64,000 nt of DNA from the NCBI RefSeq assembly GCF_017639205.1, contig NZ_CP071139.1:7563501-7627500 (forward strand), written 5' to 3'. Made by a program: the position numbers and the translations under genes. Below the pieces are notes generated by a model, which was given only the letters and a program-made list of their open reading frames with translations, did not search any database and was not told the origin of the DNA. Below, in pieces: positions 43,000-51,046 of the stretch. Positions within the stretch are counted from its first letter, which is position 1, and each line of letters begins with the position of its first letter. This DNA is from Streptomyces nojiriensis (GTDB lineage: Bacteria; Actinomycetota; Actinomycetes; Streptomycetales; Streptomycetaceae).

Positions 43000-43820
43000 C
43001 GGTGGTCCTCGGTGGTGAGCTCGCGGCGGATCTCCTCGGCCAGGCGCAGGGCCATGTGGCGCCGCCATTCGGGCAGCCCGTGGATGTCGTCGTACCACTC
43101 GTCGGGCCGGACGGCGCGGTCGATCGCCTCGCGCAGTTCGGCGGCCGTGGGCGGCAGCGCGAACCAGAAGCGGAACGGGCGGGTGGTGGCGGCGGAGACC
43201 GTGACGGCCAGGGAGCCGTCGGCGGGGTCGCAGGCGCCGATGACCAGCGCGCCGGAGCGCCCGAGTCCGTAGAGGGACGCCTGGCGGAAGGCCGTACGGG
43301 AGTCCAGCGCGTTCGGAGGCAGGCGCACCGACCGCAGCAGCTCGCCCTCGCGCAGGTTCTTCACGCCGGCGCCGAGGATGAACTCGGTGACGGGCATCCG
43401 GCGGGTGGCGCCGTCCTGGCCCTGGAGCAGGACGGTGCCGTCGAGGCCGGCCGTGAGGGAGACCATCGGACCGGCGGGCAGGCCGTTGCAGAGGTTCCCG
43501 CCGACCGTCGCCATGTTCCAGATCTTGAAGCTGGCGAGGAAGGCCCGGCAGCACTGCTCGAAGAGCGGGGCGGCCGTGGTCGGCAGGGTCCGGGCGAACC
43601 GCGAGAGCTCGGTGATCGTGCAGGTCGCGGCGATGTCGAGGGAGCCGTCGGGCTGCCAGGACAGCGGCGGCCAGCCCATGCGGGAGAGGTCGACGAGGCG
43701 GCGGATGTGCGGCTGGGGCTCGGAGAAGAGGTACGTGCCGCCGCCGAGCCAGGCGTCGCCGGGACGCCAGGGTTCGCGGCGGCGGGCGTCGCGCACGTCG
43801 AGCACCGTGTTGAGATCCAA
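42996..43820 (-). CDS. xanthine dehydrogenase-like FAD-binding subunit
   Basis: 274-aa CoxM/XdhB-type FAD subunit. The first FAD loop is GGGTYLFSEPQPHIRRLVDLS (about 26-46, reported in two parts: a GGGTY turn and the Ser/Arg-rich loop), and the second is ATVGGNLCNGLPAG (about 103-116). A C-terminal CO-dehydrogenase flavoprotein domain follows. The start is TTG 43820. It overlaps the fused 2Fe-2S/Moco subunit by ATGA, so the two form a coupled operon, transcribed away from the PucR regulator. Confidence 0.87.
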   Translation of the reverse strand: MDLNTVLDVRDARRREPWRPGDAWLGGGTYLFSEPQPHIRRLVDLSRMGWPPLSWQPDGSLDIAATCTITELSRFARTLPTTAAPLFEQCCRAFLASFKIWNMATVGGNLCNGLPAGPMVSLTAGLDGTVLLQGQDGATRRMPVTEFILGAGVKNLREGELLRSVRLPPNALDSRTAFRQASLYGLGRSGALVIGACDPADGSLAVTVSAATTRPFRFWFALPPTAAELREAIDRAVRPDEWYDDIHGLPEWRRHMALRLAEEIRRELTTEDHR

Positions 43821-44046
43821 TTCGCGCCACCGGCCTTTCTGGCCTGACAGGGGGTTTCAGCCAGTGAAGCAACGCGAGCGGGGGCGAAACGACTGGTCCC
43901 GGCCACGGAATCGGACGAGCCCGAAACCCTCCCGCCTGGAGGATCAACCAAGAGGCCTATCGGGTACTTCGCCTTGCATTTACGATGGCTCAGCCTCTGT
44001 TCACCTCGCGAATGTGGGCGCCCGCCCGCCGCAAGGAGTCCCCGCC

Positions 44047-45516
44047 ATGCACGTCCTCGACCTGCTCCAGCTCGACAGCCTCGGTCTCCACCTGCTCTGG
44101 GGCGAGGAAGCCCTTCTCGGCCAGGAGGTCGCCGGCGTCACCGCCACCGACCTGGAGGAGCCCGGCCGCTTCCTGGGGCCGGGGGAGCTCGTGCTGAGCG
44201 GGCTGGTGTGGTGGGCCGAGGGGGACGTGGCCAAGGCGGACCGCTTCGTCGGCGCGCTCGCCGACGCCGGAGCCACGGCGCTGCTGGCCGGGGAGGAGAC
44301 CCACGGCAGGGTCCCCGACGAGGTCGTCGCCGCCTGCCGCAGCCACCGGGTGCCACTCGTGGCGGTGCCCGCGCGCACCAGCTTCCGGGCCGTGACCGAA
44401 GCCGTGTACCTGCGCCAGTGGGGAGACCTGAGCCGCCGCCCGACCCGGCTCTTCGCACTCCCCGAGAACGTGCGCGGCGAGCTGAGCCGGCTCGTGGAGG
44501 CAGGGGCCGGCCCGGACGAACTCCTCGACCGGGCGTGCGCGCACCTCGGCCGGGTGTCCTGCTACCTGCTGACCGCCAGCGGACGCACGGTGGCCCGTAC
44601 GCCGTCCGCCCCCGAGCTGCCCGCCCGGCAGGCGTCGGCGGCCTCCGCGCGGGGCGGGGTCTGGCTGCGCATCGAGACCGAGAGCTCCCCGTACGACGCC
44701 TGGCAGCTGCACGTGCCGGACCCGGACGCGGCGCCCCCGCGGGTGCTCCACGAGATCGCCGAGGTGCTCGCCCAGAGCCGCAGCGGGCAGAACCGCCGGC
44801 TCACCGCGGAGCGGCTGGCCGGGCAGGAGCTGATCGGCGTGCTGGAGGGGACGCTCGCGGGCCCCGCCGCGGCCGACACCGGAGCCCTGGAGGAGGCGCT
44901 CGCGGGCGCCGGGCTGCCCGTCGGAGGGGCGTACCGGGTCCTGGCGGCGACCTCGGGCGACGCCCTGGCGGAGGGCCTGCGCCACCTGGAGAACGCCACG
45001 TACGCCGTGGGGCGTTCGGCGGCGGTGCTGCACGAGGACCCGGCCGGCGCGACCGACCCGGCCGGCGCACTGCGCGCGGTGTGGCCGATGCTCCAGCAGT
45101 GCGGGGGACCGCAGGCGGAGCTCCGGCTGGGCCTGGGCACGCGGGCCGAGGGCCTGGAGGGACTGCGGGCCTCGCTCAGCCAGGCCCGGTTCGCGCTGAC
45201 CTCGGCGGACGAGGCGGTCCCGGTGCGCGGGGTCGAGCAGCTGGACACCCTCGGGGAGTTGATGGCCGGGATCCCGCCGGAGGTCCGGACGGTGTACGGG
45301 ACGCGGACCCTGGGGGTGCTCGGGGACGGGATGCTGCGGGAGACCCTGGAGGTCTTCCTGGCCAACAACTGCTCCTGGGCCCGCACGGCGGAGGCGCTCC
45401 ACCTGCACGTGAACACCGTGCACTACCGGATCGAGCGGGTGGAGGTCCTGACGGGCCGTGACCTGTCGCGTCTCGACCACAAGTTGGACCTGTACGCGGC
45501 GCTGCGCTGCGGATGA
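44047..45516 (+). CDS. PucR-family purine-catabolism-type regulator
   Basis: 489-aa regulator with the standard architecture: N-terminal PucR domain (about 8-120, with LEEPGRFLGPGELVLSG), a central GGDEF-like linker, and the C-terminal HTH (LEVFLANNCSWARTAEALHLHVNTVHYRIERVE, about 440-472; given here in parts as LANNCSWARTAEAL and HVNTVHYRIERVE). AAGGAG lies 10 bp before ATG 44047. It is divergent from the xanthine-dehydrogenase-like operon and probably controls it in response to a purine or a breakdown product. Confidence 0.9.
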   Translation: MHVLDLLQLDSLGLHLLWGEEALLGQEVAGVTATDLEEPGRFLGPGELVLSGLVWWAEGDVAKADRFVGALADAGATALLAGEETHGRVPDEVVAACRSHRVPLVAVPARTSFRAVTEAVYLRQWGDLSRRPTRLFALPENVRGELSRLVEAGAGPDELLDRACAHLGRVSCYLLTASGRTVARTPSAPELPARQASAASARGGVWLRIETESSPYDAWQLHVPDPDAAPPRVLHEIAEVLAQSRSGQNRRLTAERLAGQELIGVLEGTLAGPAAADTGALEEALAGAGLPVGGAYRVLAATSGDALAEGLRHLENATYAVGRSAAVLHEDPAGATDPAGALRAVWPMLQQCGGPQAELRLGLGTRAEGLEGLRASLSQARFALTSADEAVPVRGVEQLDTLGELMAGIPPEVRTVYGTRTLGVLGDGMLRETLEVFLANNCSWARTAEALHLHVNTVHYRIERVEVLTGRDLSRLDHKLDLYAALRCG

Positions 45517-45525
45517 CCGCGCGGC

Positions 45526-45540
45526 GGGGCAGGAAGCCCC
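45526..45540. terminator. short hairpin between convergent genes
   Basis: GGGGC (45526-45530), loop AGGAA, GCCCC (45536-45540), filling the 24-bp gap between the PucR stop and the HTH-Mop stop. Confidence 0.4.
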
Positions 45541-45939
45541 CTACGGCAGGGCGATGTGGACCTCGGTGGACTTCACCCGGGCCGTGACGGTCGAGCCGAC
45601 CACGATGCCGAGCTGCTCGACCGACTCCCTGGTCACCACGGAGACCACGTGGTGCGGCCCCGACTGGATCTCCACGCGGGCCGCCACCTCGTCGAGCCGT
45701 ACCGCGGTGACGATCCCGGCGAAGGAGTTCCGTACGGAGGTCAGGGCGGTGCCGGGCGGCAACGGGTGCGCTCCGGCGGCGCGTTCCTCGGCGAACGCGG
45801 CGAGGACCACGCCGTCGACGGACCGGGAACCGTCGGGCGCGCGGTCGGCCGGCAGCCGGCCCGTCTCGGCCCACCGGCGGACGGTTTCCGGGCTCACGCG
45901 CAGCAGTCGGGCGGCAACGCCCATGGAGTACGACGGCAC
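45541..45939 (-). CDS. HTH-Mop fusion, probable molybdate-responsive regulator
   Basis: 132-aa fusion. Residues 1-55 are a MerR/excisionase-type HTH (GVAARLLRVSPETVRRWAE). Residues about 65-132 are a single Mop domain (RNSFAGIVTAVRLDEVAARVEI, ending VKSTEVHIALP). This joins DNA binding to molybdate sensing in one small protein, functionally like ModE but built differently. It is convergent with the PucR gene and closes the molybdenum-themed block, so it is a good candidate to set expression of the Mop protein or the hydroxylase according to molybdate. Confidence 0.87.
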   Translation of the reverse strand: MPSYSMGVAARLLRVSPETVRRWAETGRLPADRAPDGSRSVDGVVLAAFAEERAAGAHPLPPGTALTSVRNSFAGIVTAVRLDEVAARVEIQSGPHHVVSVVTRESVEQLGIVVGSTVTARVKSTEVHIALP

Positions 45940-45979
45940 GCCCGCAGCATAGGCGGTGCCGCTCCGGCCGCGAACGCCG

Positions 45980-46010
45980 AGGCACCCGGGACCGATCGTC
46001 CCGGGTGCCT
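45980..46010 (-). terminator. hairpin after the Gly-rich secreted protein gene
   Basis: Perfect 13-bp inverted repeat (45980-45992 and 45998-46010, AGGCACCCGGGAC and its complement) with a 5-base loop, 38 bp beyond the minus-strand stop at 46048. Confidence 0.75.
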
Positions 46011-46047
46011 GTGCGCCACAGCGGCCGTGGCTACGGAGCGGGTGCGG

Positions 46048-47847
46048 CTACGGAGCGGGGCGGCACTGGCCGGACCGGGGCCCCTGGACGACGGTGCCCG
46101 TCTGCTCCAGCCCGGGTGCGTTGCCCTCGCAACGCAGCGGTCCGGTGACCCGGTTGGCCCGGAACGCCGGGACGTCCGCGCCGGGCAGCGGGCCGCTGCC
46201 GCTGTTGCCGTCGATCCGTACCGGTCCGGTGACCGTGTTGGCGGAGGCCTGGAGGCCACCGGTGTTGCCTTCGAAGGTCAGCGGACCCTGGAAGGTGTTG
46301 CCGCCGCAGGCGGTCGCCCCCTCGTCCGAGCCGGCCAGGACGTGGCCGGTGCTGCCCGATACGGAGACGGGGCCGGTGAGCTGCGAGCCGCAGAGGGCGA
46401 GGGCCAGGGCGCCTTCGGCGGACACGGGCCCGGTGACACGGGCGTCCGTGATCGCCAGGGACCCGCCCGGAGCCACCTTGACCGGGCCCGTCTGGCTGCC
46501 GCCCGAGGCGATGCAGAGCGCCTGTCCGGCGGCCACCGTCAGGGCGCCGACGCGCGCCGTCGTGATGCACGGCCGGCTGAAACCGACGGTGACGGAGGCC
46601 GGGCCGGCCGTCGCGCCCGGGGTGTGGCTCGCGTCCCCGCCGTACGTCGCGGTGATCGCGTGGGAGCCGGGCCGGAACGCGGCGGTGCGCAACCGGGCCT
46701 GCCCGCCGTCGAGCGGCACGGTCGCCAGCGCGGTGGTCCCGTCGAAGAAGGTGACCGTCCCGTCCGCCGTGCCCGCGGCCGGATTCGCCGGGGCGGCGGT
46801 CGCGGTGAGGGTCACGGGGTGCCCGAACAGCGGTGCGTCCGTGTCCGTGGCCACCGTGAGCGAGGTCCCGTACCGGAACGAGACGACCGCCTTGCCGTTG
46901 CCGCGGTTCACCCCCGGCAGGAGGACGGCATCGGTGGCCGCGGGAGCCGCGAAGCCGCTGCCGCCCCCGCCGCCGGCCCCGTACAGGTTGTCGGGGTTCC
47001 CGCCGCCGGAGCCACCGCCTCCGCCGAAGTAGCCGCCGCCACCGCCTCCGCCGCCGTTGCCACCGCGCGCGCCGTTGCCGCCGGGGCCGCCGCTGCCCGG
47101 GTTCGGCTGCCCGGTGTTGGGGTCGATGTCGCTTCCGGATATTCCGGGGCCGCCGAGGGGGGAGGTACGGCTGCCGGTGCCGTGCGCGGTCTGGGTCGCG
47201 CCGCCGCCTCCGGCGCCGGATCCTTCCGGACCGCCGCCCTGGCCGCCCGGTTCACCGGCCGGGCCGCCGCCGTGGCCGCCGCGCAGCAGGGGCCCGCCGT
47301 TGCCCGCGCCCCCGCCGCCGCCGGCGACGAGGACCCGGTCGGCCGGCCCGAAGGCGCCGATGCGCACATCGGTGGCGCCGCCGCCCGAGCCGCCCCCGCC
47401 GTGCGCACCGCCGCCGCCGGCCCCGTGGCCGGTGCCGCCGGGCCGGGCGTACTCGCCGCGCCGCGAACTGCCGGAGCTGCCGGCGCCGCCCACCGTGATC
47501 TGCAGGCTCTGGCCCGCGCTCACGGCGAGGGCCGCGCGGGTCTCGCCGCCGAGTCCGCCGGGCGCCCCCTCGTTCGGGGGGTTCGGGGTGACGAAGCCGG
47601 CCGCGCTGCCGCCCTCGGCTCCGAACACGTCGACGGAGACCGCGCTCACGCCCTCGGGGACGGTGAAGGTGTCCGTACCGACCGCCGTGTAGGTGCAGGT
47701 GGGGGGCGAGGCGGTGAACGTGCCGCCCGCACCGCAGGGCGACGGCGCCCCGGCCGGGTCGGCGGTCGCGGGTGCGGCCGCCAGTACGGCCGCCAGCAGA
47801 CCGGTCACACCGGCCGCCACTGCTGTCTTTGATCTGAAAATGCTCAA
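46048..47847 (-). CDS. secreted Gly-rich protein with Ig-like and beta-helix-like repeats
   Basis: 599-aa exported protein. A signal peptide ends near ATADPAG (about residue 31). A beta domain with paired Cys follows, then about 200 residues dominated by Gly (GGGG runs with Ser, Asn and Tyr), like plant or animal Gly-rich matrix proteins. An Ig-like module of the Big_3_5 type spans about 325-425 (TVTFFDGTTALATVPLDGG). The last 165 residues repeat a TGPV/QGPL..GN motif about every 20 residues, suggesting a small right-handed beta-helix. TTG 47847 starts directly at the signal peptide. Possibly a spore or cell-surface component. Confidence 0.8.
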   Translation of the reverse strand: MSIFRSKTAVAAGVTGLLAAVLAAAPATADPAGAPSPCGAGGTFTASPPTCTYTAVGTDTFTVPEGVSAVSVDVFGAEGGSAAGFVTPNPPNEGAPGGLGGETRAALAVSAGQSLQITVGGAGSSGSSRRGEYARPGGTGHGAGGGGAHGGGGSGGGATDVRIGAFGPADRVLVAGGGGGAGNGGPLLRGGHGGGPAGEPGGQGGGPEGSGAGGGGATQTAHGTGSRTSPLGGPGISGSDIDPNTGQPNPGSGGPGGNGARGGNGGGGGGGGYFGGGGGSGGGNPDNLYGAGGGGGSGFAAPAATDAVLLPGVNRGNGKAVVSFRYGTSLTVATDTDAPLFGHPVTLTATAAPANPAAGTADGTVTFFDGTTALATVPLDGGQARLRTAAFRPGSHAITATYGGDASHTPGATAGPASVTVGFSRPCITTARVGALTVAAGQALCIASGGSQTGPVKVAPGGSLAITDARVTGPVSAEGALALALCGSQLTGPVSVSGSTGHVLAGSDEGATACGGNTFQGPLTFEGNTGGLQASANTVTGPVRIDGNSGSGPLPGADVPAFRANRVTGPLRCEGNAPGLEQTGTVVQGPRSGQCRPAP

Positions 47848-47897
47848 CGAAGGTCCAAACGAGAGTACTTGGGAAGACACGGGCAGCTGCCGGTGAC

Positions 47898-48977
47898 TCA
47901 GACGCCGTCGTCGGCGCACAGCGCCCAGGCGTCGGAGTAGGTGCCCGGCGAGCTGCCCCCGCCGGTGTGGGTGACGGCCGTCCAGTAGGCGGCGGTGGTG
48001 GTTCCGTCGCCGACCGGGGTGCCGCCGGAGTTGCTCGGGTAGCTGCCGTTGAGGTGGTCGCCGACCGACCCGGGTCCGGTGAAGTTGGTGGTCGTGAGGC
48101 TGCCACCGCTGATCGCCGCGCCGCCGGCGACCAGCTTTCCGTCGTTGCCGCCGCAGCCGACCGTGACCGACTGGCCGCTGGTCGCCGCGGTCGGGCCGCT
48201 CACCTCGCTGTGGCGGACCTTGACGGTGGCGCCGCTGACGTCGATGTTGTTGCCGCTGCAGATCGCGTAGGCGTACGTGGTGTTGCTGCTGTTGCCGCCG
48301 CCTCCGTTCCAGCCGACCGCGGTCCAGGAGTCGGGGTTGTTCTCGCCGTCGGCCGCCGCCTTCTGGCCGAAGCCGTGGGCGGAGTCGTTGAAGGTGGGGA
48401 AGCTCGCGATGGGCTTGAGGCTGCCGACGCTCGCCGGGGTGATGCGGGCGCCGCCGCCGACCAGGCGGGTGTTGGCCGGGCAGCTCGCGGTGACCAGGCC
48501 CACCGTCCCGCTGGTGGTGGGCCCGGCGATCTTGTTCATGACCACCTGGGTGTGGTTGATCAGATTGCTGGTGAAACACATGGCGTACGGCGTGCTGGAG
48601 AAGGAGGCGTTCACCGCGCCGCCGCTGCCGCCGATGCCGAGCCAGTAGGCCACGTCGGTCCCGACCACGCCGGTGGAACCGGTGTATTCGGTGCTGCCGT
48701 CGGGGCTCGGCGAGGTGCCGTTGATCTTGTTGCCGTTCGACGAGGTGCCGGTGCCGATGGCCTGGGCGATCCCGCCACCGGAGATCAGGCCGCTGCTGCA
48801 GGCGGCGTTGGTGGATATCTCGGAGAAGGCGGAGCCGGGCCCCATGGTGGCGCCCGGGGTCTTCACGGTCACGCCGACCGTGTTGGCGTACGCGATCCCC
48901 GGTACTGCCAGGGCCAGCAGGGCGCTCACGATCAGCGCCTTTCCTGCGGCCGGGCGCCGCAGAAGCGTCTTTCGCAT
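47898..48977 (-). CDS. secreted Ser/Gly/Thr-rich beta protein
   Basis: 359-aa exported protein with a signal peptide (basic start, then LIVSALLALAVPGIAYA, cleavage after about 32). The mature part is made of similar units of about 60-70 residues, each with a Cys pair and a GGG or GGA(A/R)I turn, for example LVGGGARITP, LISGGGIAQA and LVAGGAAISG, as in Streptomyces surface proteins of unknown role. ATG 48977 has GAAGGGGA upstream. It lies 50 bp before the Gly-rich gene on the same strand, so both may be one transcript for cell-surface proteins. Confidence 0.8.
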   Translation of the reverse strand: MRKTLLRRPAAGKALIVSALLALAVPGIAYANTVGVTVKTPGATMGPGSAFSEISTNAACSSGLISGGGIAQAIGTGTSSNGNKINGTSPSPDGSTEYTGSTGVVGTDVAYWLGIGGSGGAVNASFSSTPYAMCFTSNLINHTQVVMNKIAGPTTSGTVGLVTASCPANTRLVGGGARITPASVGSLKPIASFPTFNDSAHGFGQKAAADGENNPDSWTAVGWNGGGGNSSNTTYAYAICSGNNIDVSGATVKVRHSEVSGPTAATSGQSVTVGCGGNDGKLVAGGAAISGGSLTTTNFTGPGSVGDHLNGSYPSNSGGTPVGDGTTTAAYWTAVTHTGGGSSPGTYSDAWALCADDGV

Positions 48978-49373
48978 CAGGATTTCCCCTTCGGAGGTGG
49001 ATCTCGGCGGGATGCGGCCGTGGCCGCACGGCCTCCGACGTATCCGTGGCGGTTCTCGGGACTTCGGTCCGACCGAGGTGCTCGGCACGGCGTCGAACCA
49101 GGTCGGTGGACAGCCGTGACGGGATGGGGTGTGCGGATCGCGCCTGCGGAATGTATCAGTCAGATAAGACTGCAGATACCGTGGATCTCGTTATTTTGCC
49201 TAGCAAATGCTGTACTCACCGGTAGGCGGCGGTCGCCTTCGCATTGAGGGGTTTTGTCCGGTGGTGAGGTTTTTCCAATCCTTCGCCCCGCTCGTGGCGA
49301 ATCCCTGATGAGGCTCCTGAGGCTGAGGGGGCCGCTGAACCGACTGTCCGATGAAGGGAAGGAGGTGAGTGCG
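48978..49373. promoter_or_regulatory. 396-bp divergent promoter region, AT-rich core
   Basis: No gene seen. The stretch 49149-49215 is markedly AT-rich for this genome and contains an imperfect inverted repeat GTATC..AGTC / GACT..GATAC (about 49153-49179). Probable promoters for the secreted beta protein (left) and the His/Trp-rich protein (right). Confidence 0.4.
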
Positions 49374-49763
49374 ATGACCGCTTCGCTGCGCACACGGCGC
49401 CTGCTCGTCGGGACCGCGTCCGTCGGGCTGCTGGCCGGCGGCTCGCTGCTGGGCCTCTCCGGCACCGCGAACGCCGCCCCGGCGTCCGCCACGGTGAGCT
49501 CGACGCTCACCGGCGACCGCGACGGTGATCGTGACCACCGCCAGGACCGGTGGGACCACCACGACCGGTGGGACCACCACAATCGGTGGGACCGCCATGA
49601 CCGGTGCACCTGGGTGAAGGGCCACTGGGAATCCAAGTGGCATCACGGCACCTGGCACGAGGGCTACCGCGACCACCACGGCAACTGGCACGACGGCTGG
49701 TGGGGCAAGGGCCACTCGCAGCACTGGGTGCCGGGCCACTGGAACTGCCACAGCAAGTGGTAG
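49374..49763 (+). CDS. small secreted His/Trp-rich protein
   Basis: 129-aa exported protein. The signal peptide (about 1-34) ends SGTANAAPAS. The mature part is dominated by Trp, His, Asp, Gly, Lys and Arg. It opens with three tandem units WDHHDR, WDHHNR and WDRHDR, and continues WVKGHWESKWHHGTWHEG, WHDGWWGKGH and WVPGHWNCHSKW. Two Cys (in HDRC and WNCH) may form one disulfide. Such density of His suggests metal binding, and Trp suggests carbohydrate or surface binding; neither is shown. GAAGGAGG precedes ATG 49374 at 8 bp. A strong hairpin follows. Confidence 0.8.
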   Translation: MTASLRTRRLLVGTASVGLLAGGSLLGLSGTANAAPASATVSSTLTGDRDGDRDHRQDRWDHHDRWDHHNRWDRHDRCTWVKGHWESKWHHGTWHEGYRDHHGNWHDGWWGKGHSQHWVPGHWNCHSKW

Positions 49764-49796
49764 CGACGCGGCGCCATAGCGTCGACCTGGCACAAA

Positions 49797-49826
49797 GGGG
49801 TTCCGGGGCCACCGCCCCGGAACCCC
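49797..49826 (+). terminator. hairpin after the His/Trp-rich gene
   Basis: Perfect 13-bp inverted repeat, arms 49797-49809 and 49814-49826 (GGGGTTCCGGGGC and its complement) with loop CACC, 33 bp after the stop. Confidence 0.8.
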
Positions 49827-49914
49827 GTCCGTTCCCGTCCCCCGGTCCGGTCCGGTCCATTCCGGTCCGTCCGGCCCGGAGCCACCGGGGCCGCTCGCAC
49901 AGCGAGGAACCGTC

Positions 49915-50334
49915 ATGGACACCGCAATCGCATCCCCGGCGCGGCCGAGGACCGTGCACCACCCACTGCCGTCGGGACCGCAGGCCGCCGGGGAAGCCCG
50001 CCGCAGCGCCGCGCGCACCCTGGCCCTGCACCCCGTGCGCTGCCCGCAGGAGACCGCCTGCGACATCCTGCTGATCGCGTCCGAGCTCGCCACCAACGCG
50101 GTCCGGCACGCCGTTCCCCCGTACGCGCTCACGATCAGCCTGGACCGGGGCAGGGCGGGCATCTGCGTCAGCGACGGCTCGCTCTCCCTGCCCCAGCGGG
50201 GCGACGGCCACAGGGCCGACGCCACCCGGGGGCGCGGCCTGCAGATCGTCCGGGCGCTCGGCGCGGACCTCTTCGTCAGCCGCTCGCCGCGCGGCAAGCA
50301 GGTCATCGCCGTGATCACCTGGCGGGACGGCTGA
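49915..50334 (+). CDS. HATPase_c ATP-binding protein (RsbW-like)
   Basis: 139-aa GHKL-type kinase fold of the anti-sigma-factor group. The N box is LLIASELATNAVRHA (about 52-66), the Asp box VSDGS (about 85-89) and the lid G-rich loop ATRGRGLQIV (about 102-111). Streptomyces has dozens of such proteins that may phosphorylate anti-anti-sigma partners. No sigma or anti-anti-sigma gene is adjacent, although a SpoIIE-type phosphatase lies nearby. Start ATG 49915. Confidence 0.87.
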   Translation: MDTAIASPARPRTVHHPLPSGPQAAGEARRSAARTLALHPVRCPQETACDILLIASELATNAVRHAVPPYALTISLDRGRAGICVSDGSLSLPQRGDGHRADATRGRGLQIVRALGADLFVSRSPRGKQVIAVITWRDG

Positions 50335-50348
50335 CCCGGCGGAACAGG

Positions 50349-50798
50349 TCAGGGGGTCATGTCGTAGGTGACCCACATGGTTCGTGTGGCGACCTGGTCG
50401 TACTTGGACCGCGCCCGGTGGTTGTCATCGGCGGTGATCCAGCGGACCACGCTCCAGCCGCGCTCGGCCGCGAGCTCGCGCAGGGTGGCGAGCAGCAGGT
50501 CGGCGGCGCCCGAGCCGCGGTGTTGCGGGGCCACGAACAGGTCGTCGAGGAAGCAGCCGACCGTCGCGGAGAGCGGGCGCGCGAACGGACGGTAGTGGGC
50601 GAGGCCCAGCAGCCGGCCCCCGGCGTCCTCGGCCACCAGGGCGCCCACCTCGTGGCCGGGGTCGGTCACCCATGACCAGACCGTGGCGGCCGCCTCCTCG
50701 GTCTGCTCGACCCCGTAGAAGTCGGCGTAGCCACGGTAGAGGGCGCGCCACTGGGCGAAGTCGCCGTCGCGCACGGAGCGCACGCTGATGTCGGACAT
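50349..50798 (-). CDS. GNAT-family N-acetyltransferase
   Basis: 149-aa GNAT. The acetyl-CoA-binding segment VAPQHRGSGAADLLL (about 89-103; Q/R-x-x-G-x-G/A type) and the core strand GLAHYRPF with the C-terminal WSVVRWITADDNHRAR are typical. ATG 50798. Converges on the HATPase gene with a 14-bp gap. Substrate is not predictable; many relatives acetylate small amines or protein N-termini. Confidence 0.87.
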   Translation of the reverse strand: MSDISVRSVRDGDFAQWRALYRGYADFYGVEQTEEAAATVWSWVTDPGHEVGALVAEDAGGRLLGLAHYRPFARPLSATVGCFLDDLFVAPQHRGSGAADLLLATLRELAAERGWSVVRWITADDNHRARSKYDQVATRTMWVTYDMTP

Positions 50799-51046
50799 GG
50801 GGCTGGACTCCCGTGATCGAAGGAACGCGGAGCGGAGCGGGGCGGGTGCGCCGCCGCTCCGGCGCAGAACATCGATCATGCTGGAGCCCGGCGGACCCGG
50901 CAGGTGCCGGGGTGTCGAAACGCGGGCCGTCTCAGCGCCACGATGTACGGGTGCGGCCGGCGGAGCCCCGCGCGCCGCCCGGGGTGCCCGCACGGCGTGT
51001 CCGGACGATGATGTGGAGAGAACGGCGTGCGGAAGGGGGACGTCTC

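Noticed and set aside
40231..43947. One 1238-aa open frame joining the hydroxylase with about 315 extra N-terminal residues
   Set aside because: The extra part is an Arg/Pro/His-rich shadow of the FAD subunit gene on the same strand in another frame; the true start is ATG 42999 before the 2Fe-2S domain.
46048..49029. 993-aa open frame covering both secreted proteins
   Set aside because: The first 390 residues are an out-of-frame shadow of the 47898-48977 gene; the signal peptide beginning at TTG 47847 marks the real start.
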